A stretch of 63,272 bases of DNA from Helicobacter anseris (GCA_004368235.1 JXTW01000008.1:9182-72453); one strand, 5' to 3'; positions 44,573-55,357 are shown, counted from the stretch's first letter. A program made the numbers and translations. Notes: generated from the sequence alone by a model not told the origin.

Positions 44573-45190
44573 ATGAGTAAAGCAATTGTATTAGATAAAC
44601 AACTGAATAAAAATAGTGAAATTAATTTGCCAGAAAGTTACAGCGAAATTAAAGAGCATAATCTCTACCTTTATATTAAATCTTATCTTGCTTCTTTGCG
44701 TAACAATAGCGCTAAAGCTAAGAATCGTGGCGAGGTTAGCGGTGGCGGTAAAAAGCCATGGAGTCAAAAAGGTGGTGGTCGTGCAAGAGCTGGTAGTATC
44801 ACTTCGCCAGTTTTTGTAGGCGGTGGTGTATCTCATGGTCCTTCTAATAATAGAAACTATGATCTAAAGGTGAATAAAAAGCAAAAACGTCTTGCACTTG
44901 AGTTTGCGCTTGAGCAAAAAGCTAATGCGGGTAAACTCTATGTTATAGATTCTATTGAAATTGAAAGCGGTAAGACAAAAGATGCTTTTCAGATGTTTAA
45001 GACACTCAATGAGCGCAGTGTGCTATTTGTAGCCCAGATGAGCAATGAAAATACTTTCTTGGCATTTAGGAATCTTAAGAATTGTTATCTTGTTGATGCA
45101 AATGAGTTGAATGCTTATTTGGTAGCAGCATTTAGATCAGTAGTGATGGAAAAAGCAGTATTTGATTCCATTGTAGCGCGAAATCAATAA
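44573..45190 (+). CDS. rplD: 50S ribosomal protein L4
   Basis: L4 binds 23S rRNA and lines the exit tunnel; in E. coli it also regulates the S10 operon. The central loop [20 protein letters not shown] is the tunnel-facing extension where macrolide-resistance mutations occur. The ATG at 44573 (MSKAIVLD) is preferred over the ATG at 44567, because AAGG is then nine bases away and it matches relatives; 205 residues. Confidence 0.97.
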   Translation: MSKAIVLDKQLNKNSEINLPESYSEIKEHNLYLYIKSYLASLRNNSAKAKNRGEVSGGGKKPWSQKGGGRARAGSITSPVFVGGGVSHGPSNNRNYDLKVNKKQKRLALEFALEQKANAGKLYVIDSIEIESGKTKDAFQMFKTLNERSVLFVAQMSNENTFLAFRNLKNCYLVDANELNAYLVAAFRSVVMEKAVFDSIVARNQ

Positions 45191-45201
45191 AGGAGGATAA
45201 A

Positions 45202-45483
45202 ATGGCAGATATTACAGATATAAAATCAATCCTTTATACCGAAAAGTCTTTAAATCTAAAGGAAAGTGGTGTGCTTGTAGTACAAACATCAAGTAAAGTA
45301 ACCAAGAATCAACTCAAGCAAGTTTTTAGAGAGTATTTTGGTTTTATTCCTCTTAAGATTAATTCTTTAAAACAAGAAGGAAAAGAAAAAAGATTTAGAG
45401 GGCGTTTAGGTCAAAGAAGCTCGTTTAAAAAATTTTATGTAAAAATTCCAGATGATGCGAAAATTGATTCGCTTGCAGTGTGA
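45202..45483 (+). CDS. rplW: 50S ribosomal protein L23
   Basis: L23 lies at the tunnel exit and docks SRP and trigger factor. The 93-residue protein shows the [15 protein letters not shown] start and the basic tip loop [20 protein letters not shown]. An AAAGGAGG sequence before the ATG is an almost perfect ribosome binding site. Confidence 0.97.
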   Translation: MADITDIKSILYTEKSLNLKESGVLVVQTSSKVTKNQLKQVFREYFGFIPLKINSLKQEGKEKRFRGRLGQRSSFKKFYVKIPDDAKIDSLAV

Positions 45484-45493
45484 GGAGTAGATC

Positions 45494-46321
45494 ATGGCAG
45501 TAAAAACTTATAAACCCTATACGCCTAGTAGGAGATTTATGTCCGGACTTAGTTCTAGCGATATCACTGCAAAGGCTAGTGTAAAAAAACTTTTAGTCAA
45601 GCTTCCAGTTAGCGCAGGAAGAAATAATAATGGAAGAATTACAAGCCGCCATAAAGAAGGTGGAGCCAAAAAGCTTTATCGTATCATTGATTTTAAGCGC
45701 AATAAATTTAATATTGAAGGCAAGGTTGCAGCAATTGAATATGATCCATATAGAAACTGCCGCATTGCTTTAGTCTTTTATCCTGATGGAGACAAGCGCT
45801 ATATTATTCAACCTAGTGGTCTTAAGGTTGGTGATAAGGTTATTGCTGCAGAGGATGGGCTTGACATTAAAGTAGGCTATGCAATGAGATTGAAAAATAT
45901 CCCTGTGGGAACTATTGTTCATAATATTGAAATGCATCCAGGTGCTGGTGGTCAGCTAGCTAGAAGTGCTGGCGCTAGTGCACAAATTATGGGTCGTGAA
46001 GGCAAATATATTATTATTAGAATGCCAAGTGGAGAGATGAGATATATTCTAGGAGAATGTATGGCCACTATTGGTGTTGTAGGTAATGAAGATTTTATCA
46101 ATATTAGTATTGGTAAGGCTGGTAGAAATCGTCATAGAGGGATTCGTCCTCAAACTAGAGGTAGTGCAATGAACCCAGTAGATCACCCACATGGTGGTGG
46201 TGAGGGTAAAACAGGCTCTAGTGGGCATCCTGTTTCACCTTGGGGAACTCCAGCTAAGGGATATAAAACAAGAAAGAAAAAAGCTAGTGATAGACTCATC
46301 ATCTCAAGAAGAAAGAAATAA
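45494..46321 (+). CDS. rplB: 50S ribosomal protein L2
   Basis: L2 is needed for subunit association and peptidyl-transferase activity. The 275-residue protein has the conserved histidine region in [20 protein letters not shown] and the C-terminal [18 protein letters not shown]. Length and order are standard. Confidence 0.98.
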   Translation: MAVKTYKPYTPSRRFMSGLSSSDITAKASVKKLLVKLPVSAGRNNNGRITSRHKEGGAKKLYRIIDFKRNKFNIEGKVAAIEYDPYRNCRIALVFYPDGDKRYIIQPSGLKVGDKVIAAEDGLDIKVGYAMRLKNIPVGTIVHNIEMHPGAGGQLARSAGASAQIMGREGKYIIIRMPSGEMRYILGECMATIGVVGNEDFINISIGKAGRNRHRGIRPQTRGSAMNPVDHPHGGGEGKTGSSGHPVSPWGTPAKGYKTRKKKASDRLIISRRKK

Positions 46322-46331
46322 GGAATAAACG

Positions 46332-46613
46332 ATGGCAAGATCAATAAAAAAAGGTCCTTTTATCGATGATTATTTGGTAAAAAAAGTACTAAAGGCTAAA
46401 GAGGCTAAAGACAATAAGCCTATTAAGACTTGGTCAAGACGTAGCACGATTTTACCCGATATGATTGGACTGACATTTAATGTACATAATGGTAGAGTAT
46501 TTGTTCCAGTTTATATTACTGAGAATCATGTAGGTTATAAATTAGGTGAATTTGCTCCAACTCGTACTTTTAAAGGACACAAAGGTAGTGTCCAAAAGAA
46601 AATTGGTAAGTAA
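46332..46613 (+). CDS. rpsS: 30S ribosomal protein S19
   Basis: S19 forms a head complex with S13 and contacts the A-site tRNA. The 93-residue sequence begins [19 protein letters not shown] and contains [20 protein letters not shown], both family hallmarks. Confidence 0.98.
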   Translation: MARSIKKGPFIDDYLVKKVLKAKEAKDNKPIKTWSRRSTILPDMIGLTFNVHNGRVFVPVYITENHVGYKLGEFAPTRTFKGHKGSVQKKIGK

Positions 46614-46623
46614 GGAGTGAACA

Positions 46624-47049
46624 ATGAGTAAAGCATTATTACGTTTTATTAGATTATCTCCTACTAAGGCACGTTTGATTGCTAGAGAAGTACAAGGTAT
46701 GAATGTAGAGCTTGCTATGGCAAGTCTTGAGTTTACACCAAATAAGGCGGCTAAAATAATTTCAAAGGTTATTGCTTCTGCTGTGGCAAATGCTGGGCTT
46801 GATGCTAAGGATGCAGTTATTGTATCTTGTCGAGTAGATGCTGGACCTGTTCTTCGCCGTTTTATGCCTCGTGCTCGTGGTCGTGCAACTCCAATCAGAA
46901 AACCAACATCTCATATTTTAGTAGAAGTTACTTCTAGATCTTTGCAGGAAACGCAAAAGGAAAAAAAGATTAAAACAACAGCAGCAAAGACTGTGAAAAA
47001 ATCATCAGCTAAAGATACAAAAGCAACTAAGAAAATGAGTGAGGAATAA
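46624..47049 (+). CDS. rplV: 50S ribosomal protein L22 with a lysine-rich tail
   Basis: L22 spans the large subunit and its beta-hairpin ([20 protein letters not shown]) lines the exit tunnel. The core ends near residue 112; about 29 further residues are almost all Lys, Thr, Ala and Ser (for example [20 protein letters not shown]). The total is 141 against about 110 in E. coli. The tail is part of the open frame and probably extends on the ribosome surface. Confidence 0.96.
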   Translation: MSKALLRFIRLSPTKARLIAREVQGMNVELAMASLEFTPNKAAKIISKVIASAVANAGLDAKDAVIVSCRVDAGPVLRRFMPRARGRATPIRKPTSHILVEVTSRSLQETQKEKKIKTTAAKTVKKSSAKDTKATKKMSEE

Positions 47050-47051
47050 GT

Positions 47052-47744
47052 ATGGGACAAAAAGTTAATCCGATAGGTTTGAGATTAGGTATTAATAGGA
47101 ACTGGAATTCACGCTGGTTTCCTGGTTCACGAAATACACCGAGTAATATTGCTGAAGATCATAAAATGAGAAAATTTTTAAAAAAAGAGCTTTATTATGC
47201 TGGTGTTAGTGAGATTATTATTGAGCGTGCGGCAAAAAAAATTCGTGTTACTGTAGTGGCTGCTCGTCCTGGTTTAATTATTGGTAAGAAAGGCGCAGAT
47301 ATTGAAAAAGTTAGAGATTCTTTGAAGAATCTAATCAAAAGAGATGTAGCTATTAATATTAAAGAGGTTAAGCGCCCTCAATCAAATGCACAGCTTGCGG
47401 CTGAAAATGTAGCCATTCAACTAGAAAAGAGAGTGGCTTTCAGACGTGCTATGAAAAAAGTTATGCAGAGTGCAATGAAATCTGGAGCAAAAGGTATTAA
47501 AATCAAGGTTTCTGGAAGACTTGCAGGCGCTGAAATGGCAAGAACTGAATGGTATATGGAAGGAAGAGTGCCTTTACATACTTTGCGTGCAAAAATTGAT
47601 TATGGTTTTGCTGAAGCAATGACAACATATGGAATCATCGGTGTTAAGGTTTGGATATTTAAGGGCGAGGTACTACAAAAAGGTATTCAGCCAGAACGTA
47701 AGGATGAGAGTGAAGTAAAAAGATCTAGGAAGGGAGGACAATAA
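47052..47744 (+). CDS. rpsC: 30S ribosomal protein S3
   Basis: S3 forms part of the mRNA entry channel and its helicase activity. The 230-residue protein starts [18 protein letters not shown], carries the KH domain ([20 protein letters not shown]) and the C-terminal region [20 protein letters not shown]. It follows rplV by two bases. Confidence 0.98.
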   Translation: MGQKVNPIGLRLGINRNWNSRWFPGSRNTPSNIAEDHKMRKFLKKELYYAGVSEIIIERAAKKIRVTVVAARPGLIIGKKGADIEKVRDSLKNLIKRDVAINIKEVKRPQSNAQLAAENVAIQLEKRVAFRRAMKKVMQSAMKSGAKGIKIKVSGRLAGAEMARTEWYMEGRVPLHTLRAKIDYGFAEAMTTYGIIGVKVWIFKGEVLQKGIQPERKDESEVKRSRKGGQ

Positions 47745-47746
47745 TT

Positions 47747-48172
47747 ATGTTGATGCCTAAAAAAACAAAATATAGAAAGCAAATGAAAGGCAGAAACAGA
47801 GGAAAGTCTTTCAGAGGTGCAAAACTTGCATTTGGAGATATCGGCATCAAAGCTTTAGAGCATGGTAGAATTGATTCTCGCCAAATCGAATCAGCAAGAA
47901 TTGCAATGACTCGTCATATTAAAAGAGCGGGTAAGGTATGGATTCGTGTATTTCCTGATAAACCTCTTACAGCTAAACCTTTGGCTACAAGAATGGGTAA
48001 AGGTAAAGGTTCTGTAGAAAAATGGGTAATGAACATCAAACCTGGTAGGATTGTTTATGAAATGATTGGGATTGATGAGGCGACTGCACGTGAAGCTTTG
48101 GCTCTAGCACAAAGTAAATTACCATTTAAGACAAAAATTGTGACAAGCGAGAGTGAAAATGAAATTTACTGA
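47747..48172 (+). CDS. rplP: 50S ribosomal protein L16
   Basis: L16 helps tRNA binding near the A and P sites. The 141-residue protein opens with [19 protein letters not shown] and contains [20 protein letters not shown], both diagnostic. It overlaps rpmC by 14 bases, indicating coupled translation. Confidence 0.98.
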   Translation: MLMPKKTKYRKQMKGRNRGKSFRGAKLAFGDIGIKALEHGRIDSRQIESARIAMTRHIKRAGKVWIRVFPDKPLTAKPLATRMGKGKGSVEKWVMNIKPGRIVYEMIGIDEATAREALALAQSKLPFKTKIVTSESENEIY

Positions 48173-48347
48173 GTTAAAAGATAAAGATATTAATGAATTA
48201 AGCAAAATGTTGAAGGATAAGAAGGCAGAGCTTTTTGAACTACGCTTAAAGCTTAAGACAATGCAGTTGACTAATCCTAGTCAAATTGCAGTAGTAAGAA
48301 AAGATATTGCTCGTATTAATACTGCAATATCTGCAAAGAATAATTAA
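48159..48347 (+). CDS. rpmC: 50S ribosomal protein L29
   Basis: L29 sits next to L23 at the tunnel exit. It is a two-helix protein of 62 residues with [18 protein letters not shown] and the typical [20 protein letters not shown] helix. The frame extends to a GTG at 48153, but the ATG at 48159 has the correctly spaced GAGAG and the conserved start. Confidence 0.96.
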   Translation: MKFTELKDKDINELSKMLKDKKAELFELRLKLKTMQLTNPSQIAVVRKDIARINTAISAKNN

Positions 48348-48356
48348 GGATTTGGC

Positions 48357-48617
48357 ATGAGTGAGAAACAACCACATAAGAGAGTTATCCAGGGTGAAGT
48401 TGTTAGTAAGGCTGGTAATAAAAGTGTGACAATTTTAGTAGAGAGAAAGGTTGTACACCCAAAATACAGAAAGATCGTTAAGCGATTTAAAAAATATGCT
48501 GTTCATGATGAGCAAAATAGTGCAAAAGTGGGTGATGTGATTGTTGCTATTGAGTGCAAACCATTGTCTAAAACTAAAGCTTTTAAACTTAAAGACATTG
48601 TTTCAGTAGGAGTATAA
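48357..48617 (+). CDS. rpsQ: 30S ribosomal protein S17
   Basis: S17 is a primary 16S rRNA-binding protein of the body. The OB-fold motif [20 protein letters not shown] and the [20 protein letters not shown] segment are present; 86 residues, normal length. Confidence 0.97.
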   Translation: MSEKQPHKRVIQGEVVSKAGNKSVTILVERKVVHPKYRKIVKRFKKYAVHDEQNSAKVGDVIVAIECKPLSKTKAFKLKDIVSVGV

Positions 48618-48618
48618 A

Positions 48619-48987
48619 ATGATACAAAGTTTTACAAGATTAACTGTTGCTGATAATAGTGGCGCTAAAGAGATTATGTGTATCAAGGTTTTGGGTGGTA
48701 GTCATAAGCGTTATGCTAGCGTAGGAGATGTTATTGTTGCATCTGTAAAAAAAGCTCTTCCGAATGGGAAGATTAAAAAAGGTCAAGTTATTAAGGCTGT
48801 TGTGGTGCGTACAAAAAAAGAAGTGCATCGTGAAAATGGTTCTCTGATTCGTTTTGATGATAATGCAGCTGTAATTCTTGATGCTAAAAAAGAGCCAGTT
48901 GGTACAAGGATTTTTGGACCTGTTAGTAGGGAAGTGCGATATGCAAATTTTATGAAAATAGTATCGTTAGCTCCGGAGGTGTTGTAA
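48619..48987 (+). CDS. rplN: 50S ribosomal protein L14
   Basis: L14 sits at the subunit interface and binds the ribosome silencing factor RsfS. The 122-residue protein opens with [20 protein letters not shown] and has RGTRIFGPV-type sequence ([20 protein letters not shown]) near the end. It starts one base after rpsQ. Confidence 0.98.
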   Translation: MIQSFTRLTVADNSGAKEIMCIKVLGGSHKRYASVGDVIVASVKKALPNGKIKKGQVIKAVVVRTKKEVHRENGSLIRFDDNAAVILDAKKEPVGTRIFGPVSREVRYANFMKIVSLAPEVL

Positions 48988-48988
48988 T

Positions 48989-49222
48989 ATGGCAAAGTTA
49001 AAGATTAAAAAAGGTGATATGGTTAAAATTATTGCTGGAGATGATAAGGGCAAAATGGGTAAAGTGCTTTCTGTAATGCCTAAAGATTCTGCAGTAGTAG
49101 TTGAAGGTTGCAAAATTGCAAAGAAGGCTATTAAACCAAGTGATAATAATCCCAAAGGTGGTTTTGTCTCAAAAGAAATGCCAATGCATATTTCTAATGT
49201 AAAGAAGGCTGAGGAGAAGTAA
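48989..49222 (+). CDS. rplX: 50S ribosomal protein L24
   Basis: L24 starts large-subunit assembly. The KOW motif [20 protein letters not shown] is at the N-terminus. At 77 residues it is shorter than the roughly 100 of E. coli, but the KOW domain is complete and the stop abuts rplE. Confidence 0.96.
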   Translation: MAKLKIKKGDMVKIIAGDDKGKMGKVLSVMPKDSAVVVEGCKIAKKAIKPSDNNPKGGFVSKEMPMHISNVKKAEEK

Positions 49223-49768
49223 ATGTTTGATTTAAAGCGAAAATATAATGAAGAAATAAGACAAAAACTTGCCGATGAGCTTGAAATTAAAAATCCAATG
49301 CTACTTCCAAAACTAGAGAAAATCGTAATTAGTGTTGGTGCTGGTGATTATGCAAAGGATGCAAAGATAATTCAAAATATGGCAGATACCATTTCTTTAA
49401 TTGCTGGTCAAAGAGCTGTAATCACTTTAGCAAAGAAATCTGTAGCAGGTTTTAAAATGCGTGAAGGAATGCCAATGGGTGTAAAAGTCACTTTACGTGG
49501 GAATCAGATGTATAACTTTTTAGAAAAACTTATTGTAATCGCTCTTCCAAGAGTGAAGGATTTCCGTGGTGTACCAAGAAATGGTTTTGATGGTCGTGGT
49601 AATTATAGCTTTGGTCTTAATGAGCAGTTAATGTTCCCTGAAGTGGTATATGATGATATCATGGTAACACATGGGATGAATGTTACAATGGTTACTTCAA
49701 CAGATAGTGATAAAGAAGCATTCAAACTTCTTGAAATGTTTGGTATGCCGTTTGCAAAAGGGAGATAA
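49223..49768 (+). CDS. rplE: 50S ribosomal protein L5
   Basis: L5 binds 5S rRNA and makes the B1b bridge to the 30S head. The 181-residue protein has [15 protein letters not shown], the [20 protein letters not shown] stretch and [29 protein letters not shown] before the ATG lies in rplX. Confidence 0.98.
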   Translation: MFDLKRKYNEEIRQKLADELEIKNPMLLPKLEKIVISVGAGDYAKDAKIIQNMADTISLIAGQRAVITLAKKSVAGFKMREGMPMGVKVTLRGNQMYNFLEKLIVIALPRVKDFRGVPRNGFDGRGNYSFGLNEQLMFPEVVYDDIMVTHGMNVTMVTSTDSDKEAFKLLEMFGMPFAKGR

Positions 49769-49770
49769 TT

Positions 49771-49956
49771 ATGGCAAAAAAATCAATGATTGCAAAAACA
49801 AATAGAAAGGCTAAATTTGGTGTACGTGCTTACACAAGATGCCAAGTTTGTGGAAGACCACATTCTGTATATAGAGACTTTGGGCTTTGTAGAGTATGTC
49901 TTAGAAAAATGGGCAATGAAGGGCTTATCCCAGGTCTTCGTAAAGCTAGTTGGTAA
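49771..49956 (+). CDS. rpsN: 30S ribosomal protein S14, zinc-binding type
   Basis: S14 is a small protein of the 30S head. The 61-residue C+ form has the zinc ligands in [20 protein letters not shown], so it needs zinc, unlike the longer C- form that some bacteria swap in under zinc limitation. No C- paralogue is in the window. Confidence 0.97.
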   Translation: MAKKSMIAKTNRKAKFGVRAYTRCQVCGRPHSVYRDFGLCRVCLRKMGNEGLIPGLRKASW

Positions 49957-49965
49957 GGAGAAAAA

Positions 49966-50361
49966 ATGGTAAATGATATTATTGCAGATTCTTTAACTCG
50001 CATTAGAAATGCATCTATGAGACGTCTTGATACAACTACGCTTTATTATGCTAAGATCGTGGTTTCTATTTTAGAGGTTTTTAAAAGCAGAGGTTTTATT
50101 AAGGATTTTAGTGTAAATGATAAGGATGGAAAACAATCTATATCAGTGCAATTGGCTTATAATGATAGAGGTTATTCTGTTATTAATGAAATTAAAAGGA
50201 TTAGTAAGCCTGGGCGCAGAGTTTATAAGAGTTGCACAGAATTAAAGCGATTTAAGAATGGTTATGGTGTTATTGTCGTGAGCACAAATAAGGGTGTGAT
50301 TGGCAATGAGGAGGCATACAAGCAAAATGTAGGCGGCGAAGCGCTGTGCAGTATTTGGTAG
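49966..50361 (+). CDS. rpsH: 30S ribosomal protein S8
   Basis: S8 binds helix 21 of 16S rRNA and regulates the spc operon in E. coli. The 131-residue protein has [20 protein letters not shown] and the C-terminal [20 protein letters not shown] (usual form STSKGVMTDREARKANVGGE). Confidence 0.97.
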   Translation: MVNDIIADSLTRIRNASMRRLDTTTLYYAKIVVSILEVFKSRGFIKDFSVNDKDGKQSISVQLAYNDRGYSVINEIKRISKPGRRVYKSCTELKRFKNGYGVIVVSTNKGVIGNEEAYKQNVGGEALCSIW

Positions 50362-50370
50362 GAGAAAATA

Positions 50371-50907
50371 ATGTCAAGAGTTGGAAAAAGACCTATTAGC
50401 ATTCCAAACACTATTGAAGTAAGTGTACAAGGAAGCAAAATTGTGTTTAAGAGTAATAAATTACAAAAAGAATTAGAGACCTATGGAAGAGTCCAAATTG
50501 ATTATAGCAATAATGAGCTTAGCTTTAAATCTATGGATGATCAGCCACAATCTAGAGCGTATTGGGGTACATATCGAGCATTAGCTAATAATATTGTTGT
50601 TGGGATGACTACAGGTTTTACGAAAGTTTTAGAAGTAAATGGCGTTGGTTATAAGGTTGCTGTTTCTGGTAAAACATTAGATTTAGCACTTGGATTTTCT
50701 CATCCTGTAAAATATGCTATTCCTGAAGGTATTGAGATGACAGTAGATAAGAATCTTATTACTATTAAGGGAAGTGATAAGCAGCAAGTAGGACAAATAG
50801 CTGCAGAAATTAGAGAATTTCGTCCACCTGAACCATATAAGGGCAAGGGTATTAAATATAGCGATGAGACAATTATTCGCAAAGCTGGTAAAACTGCCAA
50901 GAAATAA
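50371..50907 (+). CDS. rplF: 50S ribosomal protein L6
   Basis: L6 lies near the factor-binding site. The 178-residue protein has two similar domains, starts with [18 protein letters not shown] and ends with the conserved [20 protein letters not shown]. Confidence 0.98.
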   Translation: MSRVGKRPISIPNTIEVSVQGSKIVFKSNKLQKELETYGRVQIDYSNNELSFKSMDDQPQSRAYWGTYRALANNIVVGMTTGFTKVLEVNGVGYKVAVSGKTLDLALGFSHPVKYAIPEGIEMTVDKNLITIKGSDKQQVGQIAAEIREFRPPEPYKGKGIKYSDETIIRKAGKTAKK

Positions 50908-50921
50908 CTAGGGGTGATGGT

Positions 50922-51278
50922 ATGACAAGTAAGATTTTAGCAAAGAAAAAAGCTTTAAGAAATAAAAGAAAGCTTAGAATTAGAAATTCTATTTTTGGTA
51001 CAGCAAGTAAACCAAGAGTAAGTGTTTTTAGAAGTAATAAATATTTTTATGCACAAGCTATTGATGATGAAAGACAGATTACATTAGCAAATATTGATGG
51101 AAAAAAACTTAAGCTTGGTAATAATAAAGAAAATGCTAAAGATATTGCCAAGGCTTTTGCTGATACACTGAAAAGTAAAGGAATCTCAGAGGTAGTGCTT
51201 GATCGAAATGGTTATCTTTATCATGGCGTAGTAGCAGCATTTGCTGATTCGCTTAGAGAAAATGGCATTACATTATAA
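50922..51278 (+). CDS. rplR: 50S ribosomal protein L18
   Basis: L18 delivers 5S rRNA to the large subunit. The 118-residue protein has the [20 protein letters not shown] stretch and a C-terminal [20 protein letters not shown]. The N-terminus is very basic, as is usual. Confidence 0.97.
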   Translation: MTSKILAKKKALRNKRKLRIRNSIFGTASKPRVSVFRSNKYFYAQAIDDERQITLANIDGKKLKLGNNKENAKDIAKAFADTLKSKGISEVVLDRNGYLYHGVVAAFADSLRENGITL

Positions 51279-51288
51279 AAGGATAAAA

Positions 51289-51729
51289 ATGGAAATTAAT
51301 AGAGAAGAATTTAGTGAAGTAGTGGTCAATATTGGTAGAGTGACTAAGGTTGTTAAAGGTGGTAGACGCTTCCGTTTTAATGCATTGGTTGTTGTGGGCA
51401 ATAAAAATGGTCTTGTTGGCTTTGGCTTAGGTAAGGCTAAAGAAGTTCCTGATGCTATTAAAAAAGCTGTAGATGATGCATTTAAGAATATTATTCAAGT
51501 TAATGTTAAGGGTACGACGATTGCACATGATATTGAGCATAAATATAATGCAAGTAGAATTTTGCTAAAACCTGCTAGCGAAGGAACAGGTGTTATTGCT
51601 GGTGGGTCTGCTCGACCGGTAATAGAACTTGCAGGAATTAAGGATATTTTGACAAAATCACTCGGTTCAAATAATCCTTACAATGTTGTGCGCGCTACAA
51701 TTGATGCACTTGCTAGAATTAAGGCTTAA
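51289..51729 (+). CDS. rpsE: 30S ribosomal protein S5
   Basis: S5 contributes to decoding accuracy and the mRNA entry pore. The open frame reaches back to 51241 inside rplR, but AAAGGATAAAA fixes the ATG at 51289 ([20 protein letters not shown]), giving 146 residues. The spectinomycin-site loop [20 protein letters not shown] is normal. The next gene is rplO, with no rpmD between. Confidence 0.97.
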   Translation: MEINREEFSEVVVNIGRVTKVVKGGRRFRFNALVVVGNKNGLVGFGLGKAKEVPDAIKKAVDDAFKNIIQVNVKGTTIAHDIEHKYNASRILLKPASEGTGVIAGGSARPVIELAGIKDILTKSLGSNNPYNVVRATIDALARIKA

Positions 51730-51741
51730 AGGAGTTAGAAT

Positions 51742-52140
51742 ATGGCATTAGAGAATATTAAACCAGCACAAGGAAGTGTTCGCGATATCAAGAGGGTTGG
51801 TCGTGGACAAGGGAGCGGTATGGGCAAAACTTCTACTCGTGGTGGAAAAGGACAGACTGCCAGAACTGGATATAAAGCAAAAAGGGGTTTTGAGGGTGGT
51901 CAGCAACCATTACAAAGACGTTTACCAAAAGTTGGCTTTCGTGTTGCATATAATGGTATTTATGTGATTAATATTGCTAAAATTTCTAGAGTTAAAGAGC
52001 TTGCTGAATTGACTTTTGAAAGCATTCGTGAAATACATAGATTTCCAAAGTATGTAAAAAAAATTAAACTTATTGGTGCAGATGCTAAGATGTTAGCTTC
52101 TAAGATTAAAGATGAGCGTATCACAACAAGTGGTAGATAA
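51742..52140 (+). CDS. rplO: 50S ribosomal protein L15
   Basis: L15 is a late-assembly protein with a long basic N-terminal extension, here [20 protein letters not shown] and [20 protein letters not shown]. The 132 residues are slightly short against 144 in E. coli. It ends two bases before secY. Confidence 0.97.
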   Translation: MALENIKPAQGSVRDIKRVGRGQGSGMGKTSTRGGKGQTARTGYKAKRGFEGGQQPLQRRLPKVGFRVAYNGIYVINIAKISRVKELAELTFESIREIHRFPKYVKKIKLIGADAKMLASKIKDERITTSGR

Positions 52141-52142
52141 TA

Positions 52143-53399
52143 ATGAATAGAGCAATTATTAATAAGATTCTTATTACTCTTATTTTTTTATTTTTATATA
52201 GAGTTTTGGCTTATGTCCCTATTCCCGGTGTAGATATTGAGGTAATTAAGGATTTTTTTCGATCAGCTGGTAGTCAGAATGCCTTAGGCTTATTTAATAT
52301 GTTTAGTGGACATGCTGTCGAGCGACTTAGTATTATTTCTTTAGGTATTATGCCATATATCACAGCTTCTATTGTTATGGAACTTTTGGCGGCTACTTTT
52401 CCTGCTTTGGCAAAGATGAAAAAAGAACGTGATGGCATGCAAAAATATATGCAAATTGTTCGTTATGTTACTATTTTGGTGACTGTTGTACAAGCAGTGA
52501 GCGTATCTTTTTTATTGAGAAATATGGGTAATGGCAATGCTATTATGATAGATATGCAAAGTTTTATTTTCATTGCTATTTTTTCGATGTTGACAGGTAC
52601 GATGCTTTTAATGTGGCTTGGAGAGCAAATTACTCAACGAGGCGTTGGTAATGGTATTAGTCTTATTATTTTTTCAGGTATTGTTTCTGGAATTCCATCT
52701 GCAATAGAGGGTACTTTCGGTTTAGTAAATACTGGAGAGATTAGCTATCTTGTTTTGATTGGTATATTAGCCATTATTATTCTGACAGTGTTTGTGATTA
52801 TTTATGTTGAATTAGGTGAGCGCAGAATACCAGTTTCTTATGCGCGCAAGGTTATTATGCAGAATCAAAATAAGCGCATTATGAATTATATTCCTATCAA
52901 AATTAATTTAAGTGGAGTTATTCCACCAATTTTTGCTTCTGCTTTGCTTGTATTTCCTTCTACAATACTCCATGCTTCTAGTAATGAAACATTGAGAGCA
53001 ATTGCAGATTTTCTTGGACCAGATAAGTATATTTACAATATTTTGATGTTCTTTTTTGTTATTTTCTTTGCTTATTTCTATGCATCTATTGCTTTTAATT
53101 CTAAGGATATTGCAGAAAATTTAAAAAGACAAGGTGGGTATATTCCTGGTATGCGTCCAGGTGAAGGTACTATACATTTTTTAAATGGAGTAGTAGGAAG
53201 AATTACGCTTTTTGGTTCTTTATACTTGGCTATTATTTCGACATTACCTTGGATTTTAGTAAAAAGTATGGGAGTTCCTTTTTATTTTGGTGGGACAGCC
53301 GTATTGATTGTTGTGCAAGTTGCAATTGACACAATGAGAAAAATAGAAGCCCAAGTTTATATGAGTAAATATAAAACACTTAGCGCTGTAGGATTTTAA
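52143..53399 (+). CDS. secY: Protein translocase subunit SecY
   Basis: SecY forms the protein-conducting channel of the inner membrane with SecE and SecG. The 418-residue protein has ten hydrophobic helices; recognisable parts are the plug/TM2 region (LGIMPYITASIVMELLA), WLGEQITQRGVGNGISLIIF and the SecA-binding loop with FADNLKRQGG-like sequence (IAENLKRQGGYIPGMRPGEG). The stop overlaps map by one base. Confidence 0.98.
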   Translation: MNRAIINKILITLIFLFLYRVLAYVPIPGVDIEVIKDFFRSAGSQNALGLFNMFSGHAVERLSIISLGIMPYITASIVMELLAATFPALAKMKKERDGMQKYMQIVRYVTILVTVVQAVSVSFLLRNMGNGNAIMIDMQSFIFIAIFSMLTGTMLLMWLGEQITQRGVGNGISLIIFSGIVSGIPSAIEGTFGLVNTGEISYLVLIGILAIIILTVFVIIYVELGERRIPVSYARKVIMQNQNKRIMNYIPIKINLSGVIPPIFASALLVFPSTILHASSNETLRAIADFLGPDKYIYNILMFFFVIFFAYFYASIAFNSKDIAENLKRQGGYIPGMRPGEGTIHFLNGVVGRITLFGSLYLAIISTLPWILVKSMGVPFYFGGTAVLIVVQVAIDTMRKIEAQVYMSKYKTLSAVGF

Positions 53400-54157
53400 T
53401 GTCTATTTCTATCCGTAATACCAAAGAAATTGACAAGCTTCATGATGCTTCTAAAGTGGTTGGAAGTACTTTGGCTTATATTAAGGATTTTATTAGACCT
53501 GGAGTTAGTTTATTAGAGCTAGATTCTCTTGTTGAGGAGCATATTATTTCTTTTGGTGCTAGACCCTCTTTTAAGGGGCTTTATGGTTTTTCTCATGCAA
53601 CATGTATTTCTGTTAATGAAGTGATAATTCATGGCATTCCTACTTCTTATTGCTTGAAAGAAGGAGATATTGTTGGGATAGATATTGGTAGCGAATTGGA
53701 TGGGTGGTATGGTGATGGTGCTATTACTGTACCAGTTGGAAGTATAGATTCGCAAAGCGAAGCTCTTATAGATTGTGCAAAGAGTTCATTAATACATGCT
53801 ATTTCAGAGATTAGAGAGGGTATGTATTTTAAAGAGTTGAGTAAAATCATAGAAGACTTTATCCTTGCAAAAGGTTTTGTACCTTTAAAAGATTATTGCG
53901 GGCATGGTATTGGTAGAAAACCTCATGATGAGCCTATGATTATGAATTATTTGGATTCTGGTAATCCAAAACAAGGTCCAAAAATACGCAATGGTATGGT
54001 TTTTTGCATTGAGCCTATGATTTGTGTTAAAAGTGGAACGCCTAAAGTATTATCTGATGGTTGGAGTGTAGTTTCAGAAGACGGCTTTAGAGGTGCTCAT
54101 TATGAACATACTATAGCTATCATTAATGGTCGAGCAAAAATTTTAACGGAGAATTAG
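53399..54157 (+). CDS. map: Methionine aminopeptidase, type I
   Basis: The enzyme removes the initiator methionine from nascent proteins. The 252-residue protein carries the five metal ligands in [19 protein letters not shown] (two Asp), GHGIGR (His), CIEPMICV (Glu) and GAHYEHTI (Glu). No N-terminal zinc-finger extension is present. The start overlaps the secY stop (TAATG). Confidence 0.97.
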   Translation: MSISIRNTKEIDKLHDASKVVGSTLAYIKDFIRPGVSLLELDSLVEEHIISFGARPSFKGLYGFSHATCISVNEVIIHGIPTSYCLKEGDIVGIDIGSELDGWYGDGAITVPVGSIDSQSEALIDCAKSSLIHAISEIREGMYFKELSKIIEDFILAKGFVPLKDYCGHGIGRKPHDEPMIMNYLDSGNPKQGPKIRNGMVFCIEPMICVKSGTPKVLSDGWSVVSEDGFRGAHYEHTIAIINGRAKILTEN

Positions 54158-54159
54158 TC

Positions 54160-54378
54160 ATGGCAAAAGATGATGTAATTGAAATTGATGGAAAGGTTGT
54201 TGAGGCATTGCCTAATGCAACCTTTAGAGTAGAGTTAGATAATGGACATATTGCCTTATGCCATATTTCTGGTAAGATGAGAATGCATTATATTAAGATT
54301 TTACCAGGAGATAAGGTAAAAATTGAATTAACACCTTATAGTCTAGATAAAGGACGCATTACTTTTAGGTATAAATAA
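54160..54378 (+). CDS. infA: Translation initiation factor IF-1
   Basis: IF-1 blocks the ribosomal A site during initiation. The 72-residue OB-fold protein has [20 protein letters not shown] and the C-terminal [11 protein letters not shown], both standard. It is two bases behind map. A promoter-like element follows directly. Confidence 0.98.
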   Translation: MAKDDVIEIDGKVVEALPNATFRVELDNGHIALCHISGKMRMHYIKILPGDKVKIELTPYSLDKGRITFRYK

Positions 54379-54394
54379 TTTTTTATGGTATAAT
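54379..54394 (+). promoter_or_regulatory. Internal promoter of the alpha operon (rpmJ to rplQ)
   Basis: TTTTTTATGGTATAAT has a perfect extended -10 (TGGTATAAT) and matches the elements before rpsJ and rpsO in 14 of 16 bases. It lies immediately after the infA stop in the only sizeable gap (82 bases) of the ribosomal cluster, 66 bases before rpmJ. Confidence 0.65.
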
Positions 54395-54460
54395 GCAAAC
54401 TTTTATTCTAAAATTTTTGGAATGTAAAAGGCTAAGGTGTATATCACAGAAGGAGTTATT

Positions 54461-54574
54461 ATGAAAGTGAGACCCTCGGTTAAAAAGATGTGTGACAAAT
54501 GTAAGGTCATTAAGAGAAAAGGTGTAGTGCGTGTAATTTGCTCTACTCCTAAGCATAAACAAAGACAAGGATAA
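54461..54574 (+). CDS. rpmJ: 50S ribosomal protein L36
   Basis: This 37-codon gene encodes L36, starting [20 protein letters not shown] and ending TPKHKQRQG. The zinc ligands are Cys11, Cys14, Cys27 and His32. AGAAGGAG precedes the ATG. It stands between infA and rpsM, the usual place. Confidence 0.97.
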   Translation: MKVRPSVKKMCDKCKVIKRKGVVRVICSTPKHKQRQG

Positions 54575-54577
54575 GAT

Positions 54578-54940
54578 ATGGCTAGAATTGCTGGTGTAGA
54601 TTTGCCAAAAAAGAAAAGAGTAGAGTATGCTCTTACATATATTTATGGCATCGGGCTTAAAAGCTCTAGAGATATTCTCAATGCTGTAAAAATTTCTTTT
54701 GATAAGCGAGTTAATGATCTCAGCGAAGATGAAGTTTCTGCAATCGCAAAAAAGATTCAAGAGAGTTATATGGTTGAAGGGGACTTGAGAAAAAAAGTCC
54801 AAATGGATATTAAAGCTTTAATGGACTTAGGTAATTATCGAGGTCTTAGACATAGAAAAGGTTTACCTGTACGTGGTCAAACAACAAAAAACAATGCTCG
54901 TACTAGAAAAGGTAAGAAAAAAACCGTAGGTAGCAAGTAG
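54578..54940 (+). CDS. rpsM: 30S ribosomal protein S13
   Basis: S13 contacts the P-site tRNA and forms bridges to L5. The 120-residue protein opens with [20 protein letters not shown] and ends in the basic tail [18 protein letters not shown]. It starts three bases after rpmJ. Confidence 0.98.
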   Translation: MARIAGVDLPKKKRVEYALTYIYGIGLKSSRDILNAVKISFDKRVNDLSEDEVSAIAKKIQESYMVEGDLRKKVQMDIKALMDLGNYRGLRHRKGLPVRGQTTKNNARTRKGKKKTVGSK

Positions 54941-54951
54941 GGAGGCAAATA

Positions 54952-55347
54952 ATGGCAAAGAGAAGTTCTGCGACTAAGAAACGTGTTGTTAAGAAAAATA
55001 TTGCTCGAGGTATTGTTTGTATTTCTGCTACTTTTAATAATACAAATGTTACTGTTACTGATGAAATGGGCAATGTAATTTGTTGGGCTACTGCTGGTGG
55101 TCTTGGTTTTAAGGGAAGTAAAAAATCAACCCCTTATGCTGCACAGCAAGCAGTAGAAAGCGCAATGATGAAAGCCAAAGAGCATGGCATTAAAGAGGTT
55201 GGTATTAAGGTACAAGGACCTGGTAGTGGTAGAGAAACTGCAATTAAGAGTGTTGGCGTTATTGAAGGTATTAAAGTTTTATGGATTAAGGATGTTACTC
55301 CACTGCCACATAATGGTTGTAGACCACCAAAAAGAAGAAGAGTATAA
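54952..55347 (+). CDS. rpsK: 30S ribosomal protein S11
   Basis: S11 lies on the platform near the Shine-Dalgarno helix. The 131-residue protein contains [20 protein letters not shown] and the C-terminal [24 protein letters not shown] sequence precedes the ATG. Confidence 0.98.
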   Translation: MAKRSSATKKRVVKKNIARGIVCISATFNNTNVTVTDEMGNVICWATAGGLGFKGSKKSTPYAAQQAVESAMMKAKEHGIKEVGIKVQGPGSGRETAIKSVGVIEGIKVLWIKDVTPLPHNGCRPPKRRRV

Positions 55348-55357
55348 GGGGTAGAAT

